Source: Chaetorhynchus papuensis (lineage: Eukaryota; Chordata; Aves; Passeriformes; Rhipiduridae). From it: DNA of 64,000 nt. A model generated the notes under the pieces. That model made no database searches. It was not told the origin of the DNA and saw only the letters and a list, made by a program, of their open reading frames with translations. Shown piece after piece: positions 23,675-36,128 of the stretch. Position 1 is the first letter of the stretch, and every line of letters starts with the position of its first letter. Where the stretch lies: positions 512,467-576,466 of the forward strand of contig VWYX01000204.1 in the NCBI GenBank assembly GCA_013396525.1, in the 5' to 3' direction. A program made the position numbers and the translations under genes.

Positions 23675-25340
23675 TCGTGCAAATGTGGGTAAGTCATCTA
23701 ACCCTGATGTTGTGAGGTCTGTGAGCAACACTCTGCTTTTACCATGCACAGTGCCATTTGTACAGGCTATGTACACCTGCATGCATGAAGGTAGTATCAT
23801 GCTGGAAGTTCTCTGCAGTTTCAGAGTCACTGCCTCTCCACAGCTGCAAAATAATGTGCTGCTGTACACATCCCCCTTTTCTGTCTTCTCTGTTTCTTTA
23901 GAAAACTTCTTTTGTGTAGCCATAGGAAAGCTTTTATGTGCCACGTGACCCAAGGTCACATATCTCCTGACAGAGTTGATCGAGAGAAGCTTCTGCCCTG
24001 AACTAAGAGCTGCAGTCACAAGAAAAGAATCCTGTCCTAGAACTCTTCCTGAGTTGATCTCCATTGACTTCTGAGCTTTTCAGTGCTGCTAAGAATAAGC
24101 GATGGCAGCATGAGGTTTGCCCCTGTGCCTTGATATAAAAATCACCAATTTGCTACTTAGATGAGTTGGTGTTGCTCACACAGGGCCTGCACAAGCCACA
24201 CTTGTGACAGCAGTCATGGAAGTCAAGCTCCCTCTGAATGGCCGCACAACCATGTGGTGTTCAGCCACTCCTCCCAGATTTTGTTTCGTCTGAAAACTGC
24301 TGAGGATTCACTTAGCCCATGAGGCTCAGTCAGTATGAGTCTCAGTAATACATCTGAGAATACTTAAAGTGAAGCAGTTTCACAGTCACCAGGACCCATG
24401 AGCTATTCTAAACCAGTCATTCCCATCCTTTGGCCCACCTGCCTAGGAATTTGCTGAGAAACAGAGATATACAGATATTCAGGCTGATGACATTTTCTAG
24501 GTACACAGTTCTCAGGGATGTCACTAACCTTTGCTGTCTTCTCTCTCCTGCTGAATCCTGTTGTTCAAGACAGTGGTTTTGCAGCTTTTGTGCTCAGGTG
24601 AGTCCTGTTTAATGATCATACTGAAAGCTGTTTGTCCCCATGCACCAGGATAACACAGATCTGCTGCTGCATGCGACAGACAGGTCAAACTTTGCCAGTT
24701 ACTTTGACACAAGAGCGGAGAAACCAGAAACAATGACTCATTTCAGAACTTTGCTAGTAACCCCTCCTAAAGATACAGAAAACTTTTCAAGCACTTGTAT
24801 TGAGACAAAATTACTGAAAAGTTTTTTTGGGAGGAAAGAAATGGTTATGTCAATGTATTGTTTCTTTCACAAAGGCTCTCTTCTCAGCAAAACAGAACTG
24901 AGAAGACCAAGAGGTGAGATGTTTCTGTACACTTCTACTCTTTACATGGCAGTGGGAAGCATAAGACACTTGTTTGATTCACCAAGGCTGAAGAGAAATG
25001 AGGCTATATGCTTACAAAACGTTTCTGACAGGCAAAAACTTGTGATAGAAGAGGTGAAATTCCTGTTGTTTCTAACCCTTTCAAAACTTAAACTGATTCC
25101 ATTTTAATTGTCCTTTCTTGCAACACTGTTTCCTCTGCATAGATCCCACTCCCATTAACTCCCTTCTGACAAATTGCTTGAAGTGGGTAGATTACTAAAA
25201 TTGCACACTTCACATCAATGATTGTGCAAGCAAAGTGATATTTTCTTCCATCTGAATGCATATTAAAAAAAAAATCAAAGATCATAATACAACTGTCTAG
25301 ATGGGTCAGCTAAGACCATGTCAACCTGCTCAGTTCTTTT
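23675..25340. other. Unassigned non-coding DNA
   Basis: No gene is supported. Two longish open frames occur: 135 codons on the minus strand (23657-24064, overlapping the LTR end) and 155 codons on the plus strand (24640-25107). Neither has a recognisable domain, a convincing splice context or compositional signs of selection that I can see. Confidence 0.35.
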
Positions 25341-25344
25341 GTTT

Positions 25345-25455
25345 CATTGGTTTGGGGTTTTTTGGGTTTTGGTTTTAGTTTTGATTGTTGGTTGGTTGGT
25401 TTGGTTTGGTTTGGTTTGGTTTGGTTTGGGTAGTTTTTTATTTGTGGGTTTTTTT
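25345..25455. repeat. G/T-rich simple repeat, (GGTTT)n core
   Basis: From 25345 the plus strand carries only rare C and A. It holds G-runs separated by T-runs (GGTTTGGGGTTTTTTGGG), followed by GTTGGTTGG and about six GGTTT units to about 25430. The regular G-runs could form a G-quadruplex. It lies 120 bp left of the large gap. Confidence 0.85.
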
Positions 25456-25576
25456 GATCTGAGGATAGACAAAACAAAAGTCCAATTCCTGTTCATTTTT
25501 TAATACTACACTTTTTAAAAACTTCTGTATGAGTTATTCCTCTGCAAAGCTTTAGTATCCAATTAACTAGGGCTAA

Positions 25577-26221
25577 NNNNNNNNNNNNNNNNNNNNNNNN
25601 NNNNNNNNNNNNNNNNNNNNNNNNNNNNNNNNNNNNNNNNNNNNNNNNNNNNNNNNNNNNNNNNNNNNNNNNNNNNNNNNNNNNNNNNNNNNNNNNNNNN
25701 NNNNNNNNNNNNNNNNNNNNNNNNNNNNNNNNNNNNNNNNNNNNNNNNNNNNNNNNNNNNNNNNNNNNNNNNNNNNNNNNNNNNNNNNNNNNNNNNNNNN
25801 NNNNNNNNNNNNNNNNNNNNNNNNNNNNNNNNNNNNNNNNNNNNNNNNNNNNNNNNNNNNNNNNNNNNNNNNNNNNNNNNNNNNNNNNNNNNNNNNNNNN
25901 NNNNNNNNNNNNNNNNNNNNNNNNNNNNNNNNNNNNNNNNNNNNNNNNNNNNNNNNNNNNNNNNNNNNNNNNNNNNNNNNNNNNNNNNNNNNNNNNNNNN
26001 NNNNNNNNNNNNNNNNNNNNNNNNNNNNNNNNNNNNNNNNNNNNNNNNNNNNNNNNNNNNNNNNNNNNNNNNNNNNNNNNNNNNNNNNNNNNNNNNNNNN
26101 NNNNNNNNNNNNNNNNNNNNNNNNNNNNNNNNNNNNNNNNNNNNNNNNNNNNNNNNNNNNNNNNNNNNNNNNNNNNNNNNNNNNNNNNNNNNNNNNNNNN
26201 NNNNNNNNNNNNNNNNNNNNN
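25577..26221. other. Assembly gap (645 N)
   Basis: A run of N. Its flanks are a G/T simple repeat on the left and an unusually GC-rich block on the right, which suggests that the missing sequence was hard to read. Open frames spanning it are artefacts. Confidence 0.99.
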
Positions 26222-27030
26222 TGGAAGTTTGCAAGGCATAAGGATAAGTAAAGCTGAGGACTCAGGGTGTTGGTGTGGGTCAGTGGGCCTGTGCCAGCTG
26301 AGGAGGAGATGTGCAGGGAAGAGGGAGCAGGGAGGAACAAGGAGGTGGCTGGGCAGACAAGGGTACAGAGGGCGCCTGCTGCCCGTGAGCTGGGGCTGCT
26401 CAGTGGCTTGTCCAGCACAGCCCTGCCCCTGATCACGGCGGTGTGCCCTGCCTGTTCTCGGCCACCGCCTCTCTGCACCACCTCACTGCCCAGCCCAGGC
26501 ACGTGGCTGCTGCAGGGCTCGGTGCCAGGGCTGGGGGAGCAGCGTGAGGAGCGGGGAGCAGCTGCTGGAGCCACACCAGGCTGGGGGTGCCTCTGGCCTG
26601 AGGTGCTGCCTTCAGAGTGAGCGAGGGGGGCTCAGTGCCAGCAGCTGGAGTGAGGGGGGTCTTTAACCTCCAGCCACTGGGGCAGGAACAGTTTGTACCC
26701 TGAAAAGCAGCTTCTGGGGTGACCAGTGTGAGGGCATGGCTCAGCACTATCAGCTGGAGCTGGAGCACAGGTCACACACAGCCCTTGGGCTGGTACCATC
26801 TGCTGGAAGGGGTGAGTGTTTGTACCTTCCCCAAAACCTGCTGTGCATGGAGAGAGAGAGTGTGTGTGTGTGTGTGTGTGTGTATTCCCTGGCAATCTTC
26901 AAGCTGATACCAGCTGATGAGGAGGGCAGACTCAGTTCTGAGCTGGGGTATCAGGTGTGTGGACAGTCCATGCCGGGATTTGGGGGACCCACAAGTGTGG
27001 TGTGCTTGTGGGATGAGTATGAGAGTGCTG
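26222..27030. repeat. GC-rich, CpG-poor block, possibly repeat-derived
   Basis: About 800 bp right of the gap is GC-rich but poor in CpG, unlike the island at 8.9-10.7 kb. Variants of a CAGCTG/CTGGAG-type word recur: gtgccagctgaggagg, gtgccagcagctggagtg, actatcagctggagctgg, accatctgctggaagg, gataccagctgatgagg. This suggests either a degenerate long-period repeat or an old LTR, but I cannot define a unit or termini. Confidence 0.3.
26850..26884. repeat. (AG)n-(TG)n dinucleotide microsatellite
   Basis: Five AG units run directly into about eleven to twelve TG units, a compound microsatellite. Confidence 0.95.
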
Positions 27031-30000
27031 TGTAGTCAGCAATATCACACTTAACATCCCTTAATATGTAGTAGAAAAGAAAACATATGATCTATCTTAT
27101 CCTTACACTTAATATTAATTGGCAACTCTGTGTAAGAAAGCAACTAAAAGGCTGCTCTTCAAGGGAAAAGTGAGCTGAGACCAGAGCACAGTAAAGGCAG
27201 ACATGAGCAGGTACCTCGCCGACCAGGAGCCAGGATGCAGAGCAGAAGGTCCAGGTCAGGATCAGGTCCAGAGACATTGCTGAAGATCAGATGCAGTCTG
27301 CTGATCAACCAGCACTTCTGCAATGATGATACAGGTCTGAGCCCCAGCCAGGAAGCCAAGCTGATGGATCTGTGTCAGGGTCGGGACAAAGTATAAGAAC
27401 TGGCACAGATGTGGCTGCTGCACAGTTGTGGTATGGGTGGCCAGCAGGGCACTGCAGTAAAGCTTCTGGTGAAAGTAGTTCCCAAGGCAAAAGAGGGGTC
27501 ATGCTCTTGTTTCTACCTCTCCTCAACAGAGCTCTTAACAGCAAAGGACCTGTTCTTGGTCTCAGTCAGACCTTTTTAACTAACCAAGCTAAACTAGAAA
27601 GGGGATGTGCTCACATTGCACTGGGCCACTCAGCCAGATTTTTCAGACTTAAATGTGCTGATGCACTGAACATTGTCAGACAAAGCTTGGTATCACATGA
27701 AGACTCTTCACACCTTGGAGACAAAGCTGGCAAAGGCTCTGAATGCCTCCTGTATTGCATTTTCAAAGCTGTCTCCACCACAATCATTTGGGAACTGAAA
27801 CATTAGACCTGCTTTTGATGCAAAAAAGACTTGAACAGCTGGGTGCAATGTACATTGAAAAGTGGGCATTGTGTTGCATTTGCCTTTACCTGTTGGTCAG
27901 AACGCTCCTTTCCCAGCAGCAGTTTTCTGACCCATCAGCATGCTGCTAACCTACCTTCTTCCAGCAGTGCTTCCAGGAGGTAGGAAGGATTCAATGAGTG
28001 CTTGAGGATGATAATATTGGACAGCTCCATTGCATAAGTTGTCTCTTATCTCTGCACCAAAAGCTGTGAATGTGGTTGTTTCCTAAGCATGGGAGAAAGG
28101 CAGTATAGCAGGGGCAAAGAGCCAAACAAGGACTGGTGTAGGCTCCTTGGGCACGACAATTCAAGGAGGCAAAAAAACACAGAAGCAGCATTTTAAGGTC
28201 ACTCACAGTGACAGAAGCAGGAGTTAATCTACTTGTTTTATGAGTTGACCACCTGATTTTTGAAACATTTATGGGTCTCACCTCACCTATAGAACTTATA
28301 ATCCATTACATATATTCCTATGCTTACTTATCTATTTATATATATCCCACAAATATTTTCTACTTCCTGAGAAGGAAATTACAAACTCAGAAATCATCCT
28401 CAAAGGAAAACAGATATATCAACCAACCTTTAAGTGAACCCAGATGAAAAAAGAGAATTAATTAATATAATTTGACACTGGCATGTATTTTTAACTCAAA
28501 GTAGTTGAAATGCCTATTGCTGTAATAACTGTGGTGAGTACTGCAGTAGCATAAATGATGTGTTCTGCTCACACAGAATCCCCTTCTTTCAGGGTGTTCA
28601 ATGTAAATTTATCATGAGCACACTTGCTTTTAACTTGTGAAATTTTACATTTCTCTTCGCCATGTCAGGAGTCCCTCTTCACCAACATTTTTATCTGAGG
28701 TTCATGGAAATGCAAAGGATTCTCATAACCTATCTATGATCTATCTATAATCACTATGATTATTTGTTTAAACTTGTTTTCTGGCACCAACAAGACTGAG
28801 ATTTGCAAACAGAATAATGAGAGGTTTCAGTTACCCTCAAGCAGCCAGGGAAATCCCATCTCACACACCTTTTCCTACAAACCTTGCAGGTTAGAGTGCT
28901 ATCTTCCACCAACAAGAGGATTCAGTCTTTCTGAAAGCTTTTCCATTGATTGCACTGGACATCAGAGCAAAACATTGAATTATTATTAGATCCAGTATGT
29001 CATCAGTGTCAATAAGAACCTGTCCCATTTACAGAGAGAAAATTCACTCATGGGTTTTAGGAAAGCAAAATGTCAGCCTATCCACTCTGTCTCTTTCCTA
29101 CTTCATGTTCTACTTTCCTAAATATGGTTGTTGTTTCACCAAGGTGGGTGTAAAAAGTCCTCTGAGGATACTATATCTTCTTCATACATCTGCAAACGTG
29201 GGCTCCATGCCCTGCTTTGCCATAATTTGTGTGAGCTTGGGAAAAACACTTTGCTTATTCACTAACAAGATAATAACATGAAAGAACATTTCCAGCTGTA
29301 CCAGGAGAATAAATATGAAGCAATGCAGAGAAGATTCACTTGAATTAAGTAACAGGAGTCATTTGGAAGTGAAGACAGAGGGTAAGTTCTACATTTTTTC
29401 TTGGCTCCCTGTTGTTTAATTCTGACACTTATTCCAGCAGTATAGAAAATTATTTCCCCCCCTAAGCCTTGTTAGATTTCTTGTGGCCCATCAGTAGTGA
29501 GATACCAGTTCATTTACTAGTGAAAACTGAATCTGCCCAAGCTACACAAGTTGTAATTTGACTGGTGCACATCAGAAATGCACTTACATTTTCATCAATT
29601 CACGGCTGCATGGGGAATGTGAAGTAGTTAACACAGGTCTGTGGATTCAATCAAGGCCCAGAGAAGTAATGATGATAATACACCAAGGGAGAATACTAGC
29701 ATAAAAACTGTGCTTGCTTGCAAGTGATTTATGGTACGGAAGAAAACACTTAGTAATTCCTTCATCTTGAAGGATGTAGCCAGTTCTAGCAAGAACAATT
29801 TTGTCAAAACACCATAGTCTCATTTCCAATCTAAATTACCAGCAAAACCCATACCCTACGTAGAGATGACAGGTATTTCAAAATGCTTAGGGAAATTAAG
29901 CAATTATCTCTGTTTAGGACAGCATGGTCTCACTCTTCAGCTTAAATGAATCCCATTTTGGTTTGAGAATAGCACATCAGAGCCCTCAGTGGACAATTGC

Positions 30001-30879
30001 CACATCCTTGATGTCACTAATGGTAGATGTTTACTTGAATACCTCCCATGTACTCTGCAGTCTCTTTTCCTGGACTGACTTCTTGTATGTGTTCTGGTGA
30101 GCAGGTACTACCTCCAGCAATTTTGACATTGCTCCAGGGCTCCATCTGGCCTTGCTGGATCAATCTAAACAGGTAAAGCACAGATATGTTTTGCAGTCTT
30201 TCTTTCTGAAGAAGCGCCCAACCGAGCCCTGTGTCATATCTCTGTCATATAGCACTAACAGCCAAAAAAAGACTTATCTTTACAGAAAGATACACCACTA
30301 GCTTAGAAAAATCCTGGATAGCCATAAACCTAGTAACAGCTACAAGAGAAGAAATAATTTCTGTATGTGTGAGAATAGTTCCAACTGCAGCTCAGCACTT
30401 CGGTTAACCAGCCTTGCAGATGTCACCATGAAGAAGTCAGCTTCTGCATTTTACCAATAGAAAATAAACACTTCCTGCCAGTCTGGGATCTGACATCTGC
30501 AGTGTTTTTTTGCAGCAACAGGACTTTATTCAGCTACACATCTGAGTGCTCAGCTCCAACTCCATGAAAGCACTGCCAGAGAAGGTCAGCATACCAAACA
30601 TCAGAAGGGACAAGAAAGACGTGAGCCACATCATGTCTGAGATACTGCAGCTTCAAGAGCCTGAACCTTCAGCTGTAGCAGGAAGAGACTATGCCTATGA
30701 TGTAAAAGTGAAAACTTTGATTGTGGTGGAGGCTGGAAGCTGGTGATGACTCACTTTCAGAGGAAAGTGCTGCGCCACCTAAAGACTTGTAGCTGAAGAA
30801 TGCATTCACTGCCCTCACTGCTGATGAGGAAGTGATGCCAAATTATCTTTACTTGCATCTTAGTCTGAGCCTCCTGGGA
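27031..30879. other. Unassigned non-coding DNA
   Basis: No supported gene or classified repeat. A 144-codon plus-strand open frame at 27372-27806 has no recognisable motif. The part from about 28300 to 30500 is AT-rich unique-looking sequence. Confidence 0.35.
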
Positions 30880-32020
30880 CCTCTAGAAGGAAGCAGTGAG
30901 TGGTAGAGGGAGTGGTAGGCGACTCTGCTACAGGTGATGATGGCCCCCAGGCTGACTTTCCATCAAGGAAGGCTTGCTGCTTGGTGGAAGCTCAGATTCA
31001 GGATACCTGGGAGAAAACTAGAGCATATTGATTACTACTTCTTGATACAGGTATTTGAGGAACCAGCAAAGAAAGGTGTTCTGCTGAACCTGATTCTTAT
31101 AAGTAAGGAAGAATTGGTTGTGAATTTGTGAAAGCTGCAGACAATCCTGGCTGGAGAGACAATGAGATCATGGATTTCAGGATTCTAGGAGGAGGGAGTA
31201 AAGTAAAAAGTAGGGCCAGCAACATGGACTTCAGGAGGGCAAACTTTACTCTCTTCGGGTATCTGTTTGGAAAAATCCCTAAAGATACAATTCTGGTGAG
31301 AAGAGGGATCCATAACAGCTGTTTTATATTCAAGGATCCACCCTAAAATTTTATAAAGAGCCATCCTGTAAGGTAGGAAATCAAGGAAAGGCAGCAGAAG
31401 GCCTGCATGGATAAGCAAGGAGCACATGACTGAACTCAAAGATAAAAAGGAGATATATAGGAGGTGGAAGTGGGTGCAGGTGAGGAGGAGCACAGAGATG
31501 CTCTCAGGTTGTGTGGGGGTGGAGTTAAGAAAGTTAAAACCCACCAAAATTGAATCAAGTGAAGTATAACATGAAGACCTGCTACAAGTATACCAACATT
31601 AAAAAGTAAGACTGCAGAAAATGTGTCTCCTCCACCAACTGGAGAAGACCAGTTGGTGATCAAGTACGTAGAAAAAACTGAGATATTCACTGCCATCCTT
31701 GCCTCTGTTTTTACTTGTAAAACCAGTATTCAGGAGCTTCAGGACTTTGAGAACAAAAATCTTGAGTGAGGAAGACACACTCAGCAGAGGAGAAGCAGGT
31801 TAGGGAGCAGTTAAACTGGATCTGCAGGCAGGACGCACACACAAGTGCTGAGGAGCTGAACCAGGGCCACTGCACGGCAACTTTTGATTATCATGGAAAG
31901 GTCACAGGGAAAGGGGGAGGCTCCTGAAGACTGGAAGAAAGAAAATGCTATTCCCATTTTAAGAAGCAAAAGGAGAAACCAGGTAATCTCAAGAGACCCC
32001 TTCCAACCTTAATGCTTCAG
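30880..32020 (+). repeat. Internally deleted CR1 LINE, ORF1 to ORF2 fragments
   Basis: Translations scattered over three plus frames follow the order of CR1 proteins. Around 30920-30980 the reading DSATGDDGPQADFPSRKACC resembles the CR1 segment around GDSLLRG..GPICRPD...VCC. Near 31020 DYYFLIQV recalls the SDYYPLLVMQVG motif of the esterase-like ORF. It then passes directly into EEPAKKGVLLNLIL (31055-31095) and DNEIMDFRILGGGSK, DFRRANFTLFGYL (31155-31255), typical of the region after the CR1 endonuclease. The copy continues to PEDW-like wording near 31925 and ends in cccttccaaccttaatg, a CR1 3' tip. Frameshifts, stops and at least two internal deletions make it non-functional. Confidence 0.8.
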
Positions 32021-32029
32021 TGATTGTCT

Positions 32030-34465
32030 GATGAGAGATGTCTGGAAACAGAGAGCACACAAGTACTAGAAGGACTCAGTACTTTCTGTGGACTGCCAGG
32101 TGCAATTGCTCAGAGCCCTCCTTCATCAGCTTTCAAATTTAATGTTTTCTTTTTCCTTTTTCACCCTATGCCGTTATTGCCTAACAGAAACCTGCTGAGA
32201 ATAATCTCTGAAATTTCATTCTTAAAAGTTCTTACAGAGTGCCTCGTGAAAATAAACATTTTCATGAGATAAAATATTTTAAAATAGACATTTGCATCTG
32301 AGAAACGTCTCTGGAAACCATATCCTATAAGGAATAAATTAGTGCTGCAGCTCTTATACATGTACATGCTAACTATATTTTCCGTGCTTGAGCAAGGCTT
32401 GCTCAGCACAGCCAGGTCACTCTAAAGGCTGCTGTGAACTCTTTGTATTTAAAGCTTTCCATTTTCACACATAAACTAGCTGATAGCCTTTTGTGAAAAA
32501 AAATTGATACACTTGTACTTGCCCAACAAAGGACATAAAAGAATGAAAATGCTTAAAATATTTAGATGAAAAATGCATCACTGCTGTCTTTAAATTGGTA
32601 GTGGTGTCAGCTTAAACTAATTTAAATTGAACAAAAAGAAAAAGACGGTCTTAAATATTGACTATAGCAAAATCAAGCCTGAGTAGTTTCGAATTCTAGC
32701 CACAGCCATTAATCATATTTCTCTTTCCTCCACCATGCATGAACACAAATAAAAGCGAGAAATAGCACACATAAATAATGTTATCTCCCCAAAGACGTTT
32801 GTATGCCATAGAAGATCACATAGTCTAAAATTTATGCAAACCTAATGAAGTATGATTTTAACTATTTCAAAGACAGCTGGTTTCCATGCAACACATTTCT
32901 CCCACACAGATCAGGGTCAAATAAAATGTTCAGATATAAAGGAGAAACAAAAACCTAACCTCTTTTAAAACCCAGTAAAGATGTTTTGACTGATTTTATG
33001 ACAAATTCCACACCAGAGAATCAGCTGCCTTTTAATTAGGCATTGAAGTGAGCCAGAAACGTTATTTGTGGCAAACCAAGCTTGGCAAAAAGAGAGAGGA
33101 AAACACATTAAAAAAATGAAGTATTTGTTACACCATACCTAAATGTCCACAGTTGTTGACCGTGTCAAAATATTATCTATGGTACTTTCAAAGAAGTAGG
33201 AAGATCATAAAATTTTTGTACTTGACGTCAAAGATCTTTTCATAAAGTTGTCTTAGGAAAAAATGTCTTCTGAATGGCTGTAAATGTGGAGATTCTAAGC
33301 AACCAAATGCCTTTTTTTTTATCTTAAATAAAAAGGTTTTAATTCCTAAGAGTAGAATGCGTGTGAAGGAGAAATAGAGAGAAAGCAAACTTCTCAGCAA
33401 GTGCCTAAAAGCTTGTCAAATTTGCTTGGTGCAGGCAAGAACATCTCCCCTAAGCCAACCTTGTCTCCATACCAAGCAGGGATGTGAGGATTCCAGGTGT
33501 GCAGGCATCATAAAACCTCTGGCAGGGTTGTGTGCACTAAAGGAAGCTCATTGTGCCTGGGATGTACAACCTGAGGTTTGAGACAGAAGCCATGTTCGAT
33601 GGCTCAAGTACTTACTTCATTCATTCAATTGTGGCTAAATTTATTAAAAAAAAAAAAAAGGGCTTTATAATACGAAAGCTGACAAGGTCTTTATTAGAAC
33701 AGCAGGTATAGGTACTACAGCAATAAATTGCATCCCTGCTCCATTTCAAAGACAGGAGGAGATTTGGCTTTACCTACATTTTCTATTAGTGCCAGAGTGT
33801 TTCTTGATTATAACAATGGCAAAACAGCATCCACATCACCTGAAATAGCAACCAGTGACTGTCTCTACATTAGCTGGAGTCCCGCAAAGGCCCTAGTTTA
33901 TTGCATTTATTTTCTGTAAATGAAGGCTGTATGTTCTGTGGTCTTTATAGGCTTATTTTCCTTTTTTGTCTCTAAAAGTGGAGAGACACCATAGTTTCTC
34001 TGGTATGGGAGGGAATTGAAACAAAAAAATCAATAAAATATGGGCCATTTCTGGGATCTGGGAGCTAAGGGCTGTGCATTAAGTGTCACAGGGCACCAAT
34101 CCTCCTTCAGAAGCTTGCTATCTAAATGGGACAGAGCTGGCAACCAGAGCTGAAGTCCAGGCTACCAAAGGGTTGCTCAGAAGAGTTCCCTAAAATATCT
34201 TCCTCTACTTGATTCTTCTTCCAAGAAGGCTTCTTTGCATTGCTCTGATGGCATTACTGATTTTTACACAGAGATGTTTTTTCATACCAGCACTCTGAAA
34301 ATCTCTGGAAGAGGATTTTATCAAGCAGATAAAATCCAGATCAATACTGGAAATCTTCTAACTGAGTATTTGTATTTCTTTTTGTGGCAGGTCAGCCTTG
34401 GCTGATTGCCAGACTCCTATGCAGCCAGTCTCTCACACTGCCTCCTTAACAGGACAGGGGGGAAA
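32030..34465. other. AT-rich unique-looking stretch, possible regulatory DNA
   Basis: No gene is supported. From about 32420 to 33110 the sequence is low in CpG and rich in TAAT-, TTTAAT- and ATTTAAAT-type words, including ctgccttttaattaggcat near 33030. This is the texture common in conserved non-coding elements. A poly-A run of 13 bases lies at about 33647-33659. Conservation cannot be tested here. Confidence 0.3.
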
Positions 34466-34469
34466 AGTA

Positions 34470-35320
34470 TATGAAAAAGCTCCTGAGTTAAAATAAAGAC
34501 AGGGAGATCACTTACCAATTACCACCGTGGGCAAAACAGACTCAGCTTGGAGAAAACAACAAAAATTATTGCTGATTAAAAAGAGAGCATAATGGTGAGA
34601 AACAAAGGCAAAACTAAAACACCCTCCCCTACCCTACCTCTTCTTCTCATGATCAAGTTCTCTCCTTCACTCTTAATTCCCCCCCTTGAAAATGGCACAG
34701 AGGGGGGTTACAATCAGTCCGTGATGGATCCTCTCTGCTGCTTTCTCCTCCTCACACTTTTCCCCTGCTTCAGTATGGAGTCCCTCCCCACAAAATACAG
34801 TCCTTCAGGAACTGCTCCTGTGTGGGTTCCCCACAGGCTCCAGAAAACCTGTTCCTGACAGAAAACCTGTTCCTGCGTGGGCTCCTCCCCATGGGCTGCA
34901 GCTCCTGCCAAGATTCTGCTGTGATGTGAGCTCTTCACGGCTGAAGGTTCTTTCAGGATATCTCCACCTGCTGCAGTGTGGGGTTCTCAGCGGGCTGCAC
35001 TGTGGATATCTGATCCATTGTGGTCCTTCACAGATACTCTTCTCTGCTCTAGTGCCCTTCCTCCTTCTCTCCCTTCAGTGTTTACAGGGCTGTTTCTCAC
35101 ATATTTTTCCAACTCTTCTGTCCCAAAACTGCTGTGCAGTGTTTTCTGCCCTTTCCTAACTGCCTTCCCAAAGGTGTCCTTGTTCAGCTGTGGGGCTCAG
35201 CTGTGGGACTTGGCTCTGCTCTGCAGTGAGTCTGGCACACAGCAGCCCCAAGCCTCCTCACAGATGCCACACCTGCAGCCTCTCCCATCCACTCACTACC
35301 AAAATGTGGACATGTGAACC
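34470..35320. repeat. ERVL-type internal sequence fragment
   Basis: The stretch begins near aaataaagacagggagatca and ccaccgtgggcaaaacagac, continues with repeated wording such as tgggttccccacaggctcc, ctccccatgggctgcag, ctgcagtgtggggttctc and gggctgcactgtgg, and ends in ctaccaaaatgtgga and aacccaacac. I recognise this order from the non-coding internal sequence of avian ERVL elements. No LTR borders it on either side within several hundred bases. It is heavily diverged and without long frames. The family assignment is from memory. Confidence 0.55.
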
Positions 35321-35924
35321 CAACACACATTTCTAACACTTTCTTCCTGTCACTCCAAGCTAGCACAGAAAAAGTGAGAACTCTTCTATCTCTTTTCCCT
35401 TGCCTTAAATTCATTGTGATAAGTGAGTTAACAGAATAAACCAGGACAATATACATTCATAGCCACATGTATTTCATAAAAAAATGCAAATAACTGTAAT
35501 GAAAACTTTTCTAGATAACCCTATTTCTAGAAAGAAAAGTTCTCTATGACTTTTTCCCCTGCTCTATTTCAAAGTAAGCAGCAAACTCAGGATTCCTTTA
35601 CTTCTTGGAGCTGGGAAGTTAGGAATAGGACTTTATACATCTGATGGCTTGTTCAAGGATACTGACATCACCTTGTACAATTTCTGTTTCAATCAAATGG
35701 CAAAGTGGGTAGAATAACTGTTGAGGCTACGGGAATGTGTCTCGGAAAAAGCAGGTGATATTCCATTAATGGTTTTGGTCAGTATGAAACAGCTTTTAAT
35801 ATGTGTTCATGTAACTTCTAGTGGGAGAAGCTTGTTCCTTTGGGTTGATGAGACCGAGTTTCACCCTTCATGTTCAGTAAGGGAGTTTGCTTTCTTTTTT
35901 CAAGGCTGCAATATATAAACAGCT

Positions 35925-36128
35925 TGCTGCTAGGAAAGGGTTCCTTACTGAGAAGCTAGGGAGCCACTGGAATGTGTTCCTCAGGAGAGTGTTCAGAGTT
36001 CGAGGAGCATACGGACAATCCTCTTAGTCATTGCATGGTTTGGTTTTAGGACTTGTGAGGAGCAAGAAGTTGGACTCAATGTTTCTTATGGGTCTCTTCC
36101 AAACTGAGATATTCTGTGACTCTATGAA
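35925..36128 (+). repeat. CR1 LINE 3' end
   Basis: In the plus direction, ggaaagggttccttactgag, gccactggaatgtgttcctc, aggagagtgttcagagttcg, gaagttggactcaatg, ggtctcttccaaactgagat and attctgtgactctatgaatg follow the CR1 3'-end order, including the terminal attctgtga/ttctatga units. It is moderately diverged and strongly truncated at the 5' side. Confidence 0.8.

Noticed and set aside
23657..24064. 135-codon minus-strand open frame
   Set aside because: It starts in unique sequence and runs into the end of the ERVL LTR, which is inconsistent with a conserved gene.
25493..26574. Long minus-strand open frames of up to 333 codons across the gap
   Set aside because: Most of each translation is N-run, so the frame is an artefact of the assembly gap.
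26267..26620. 117-codon plus-strand frame and 111-codon minus-strand frame right of the gap
   Set aside because: They lie in a GC-rich block with repeat-like wording, with no domain and no splice context.
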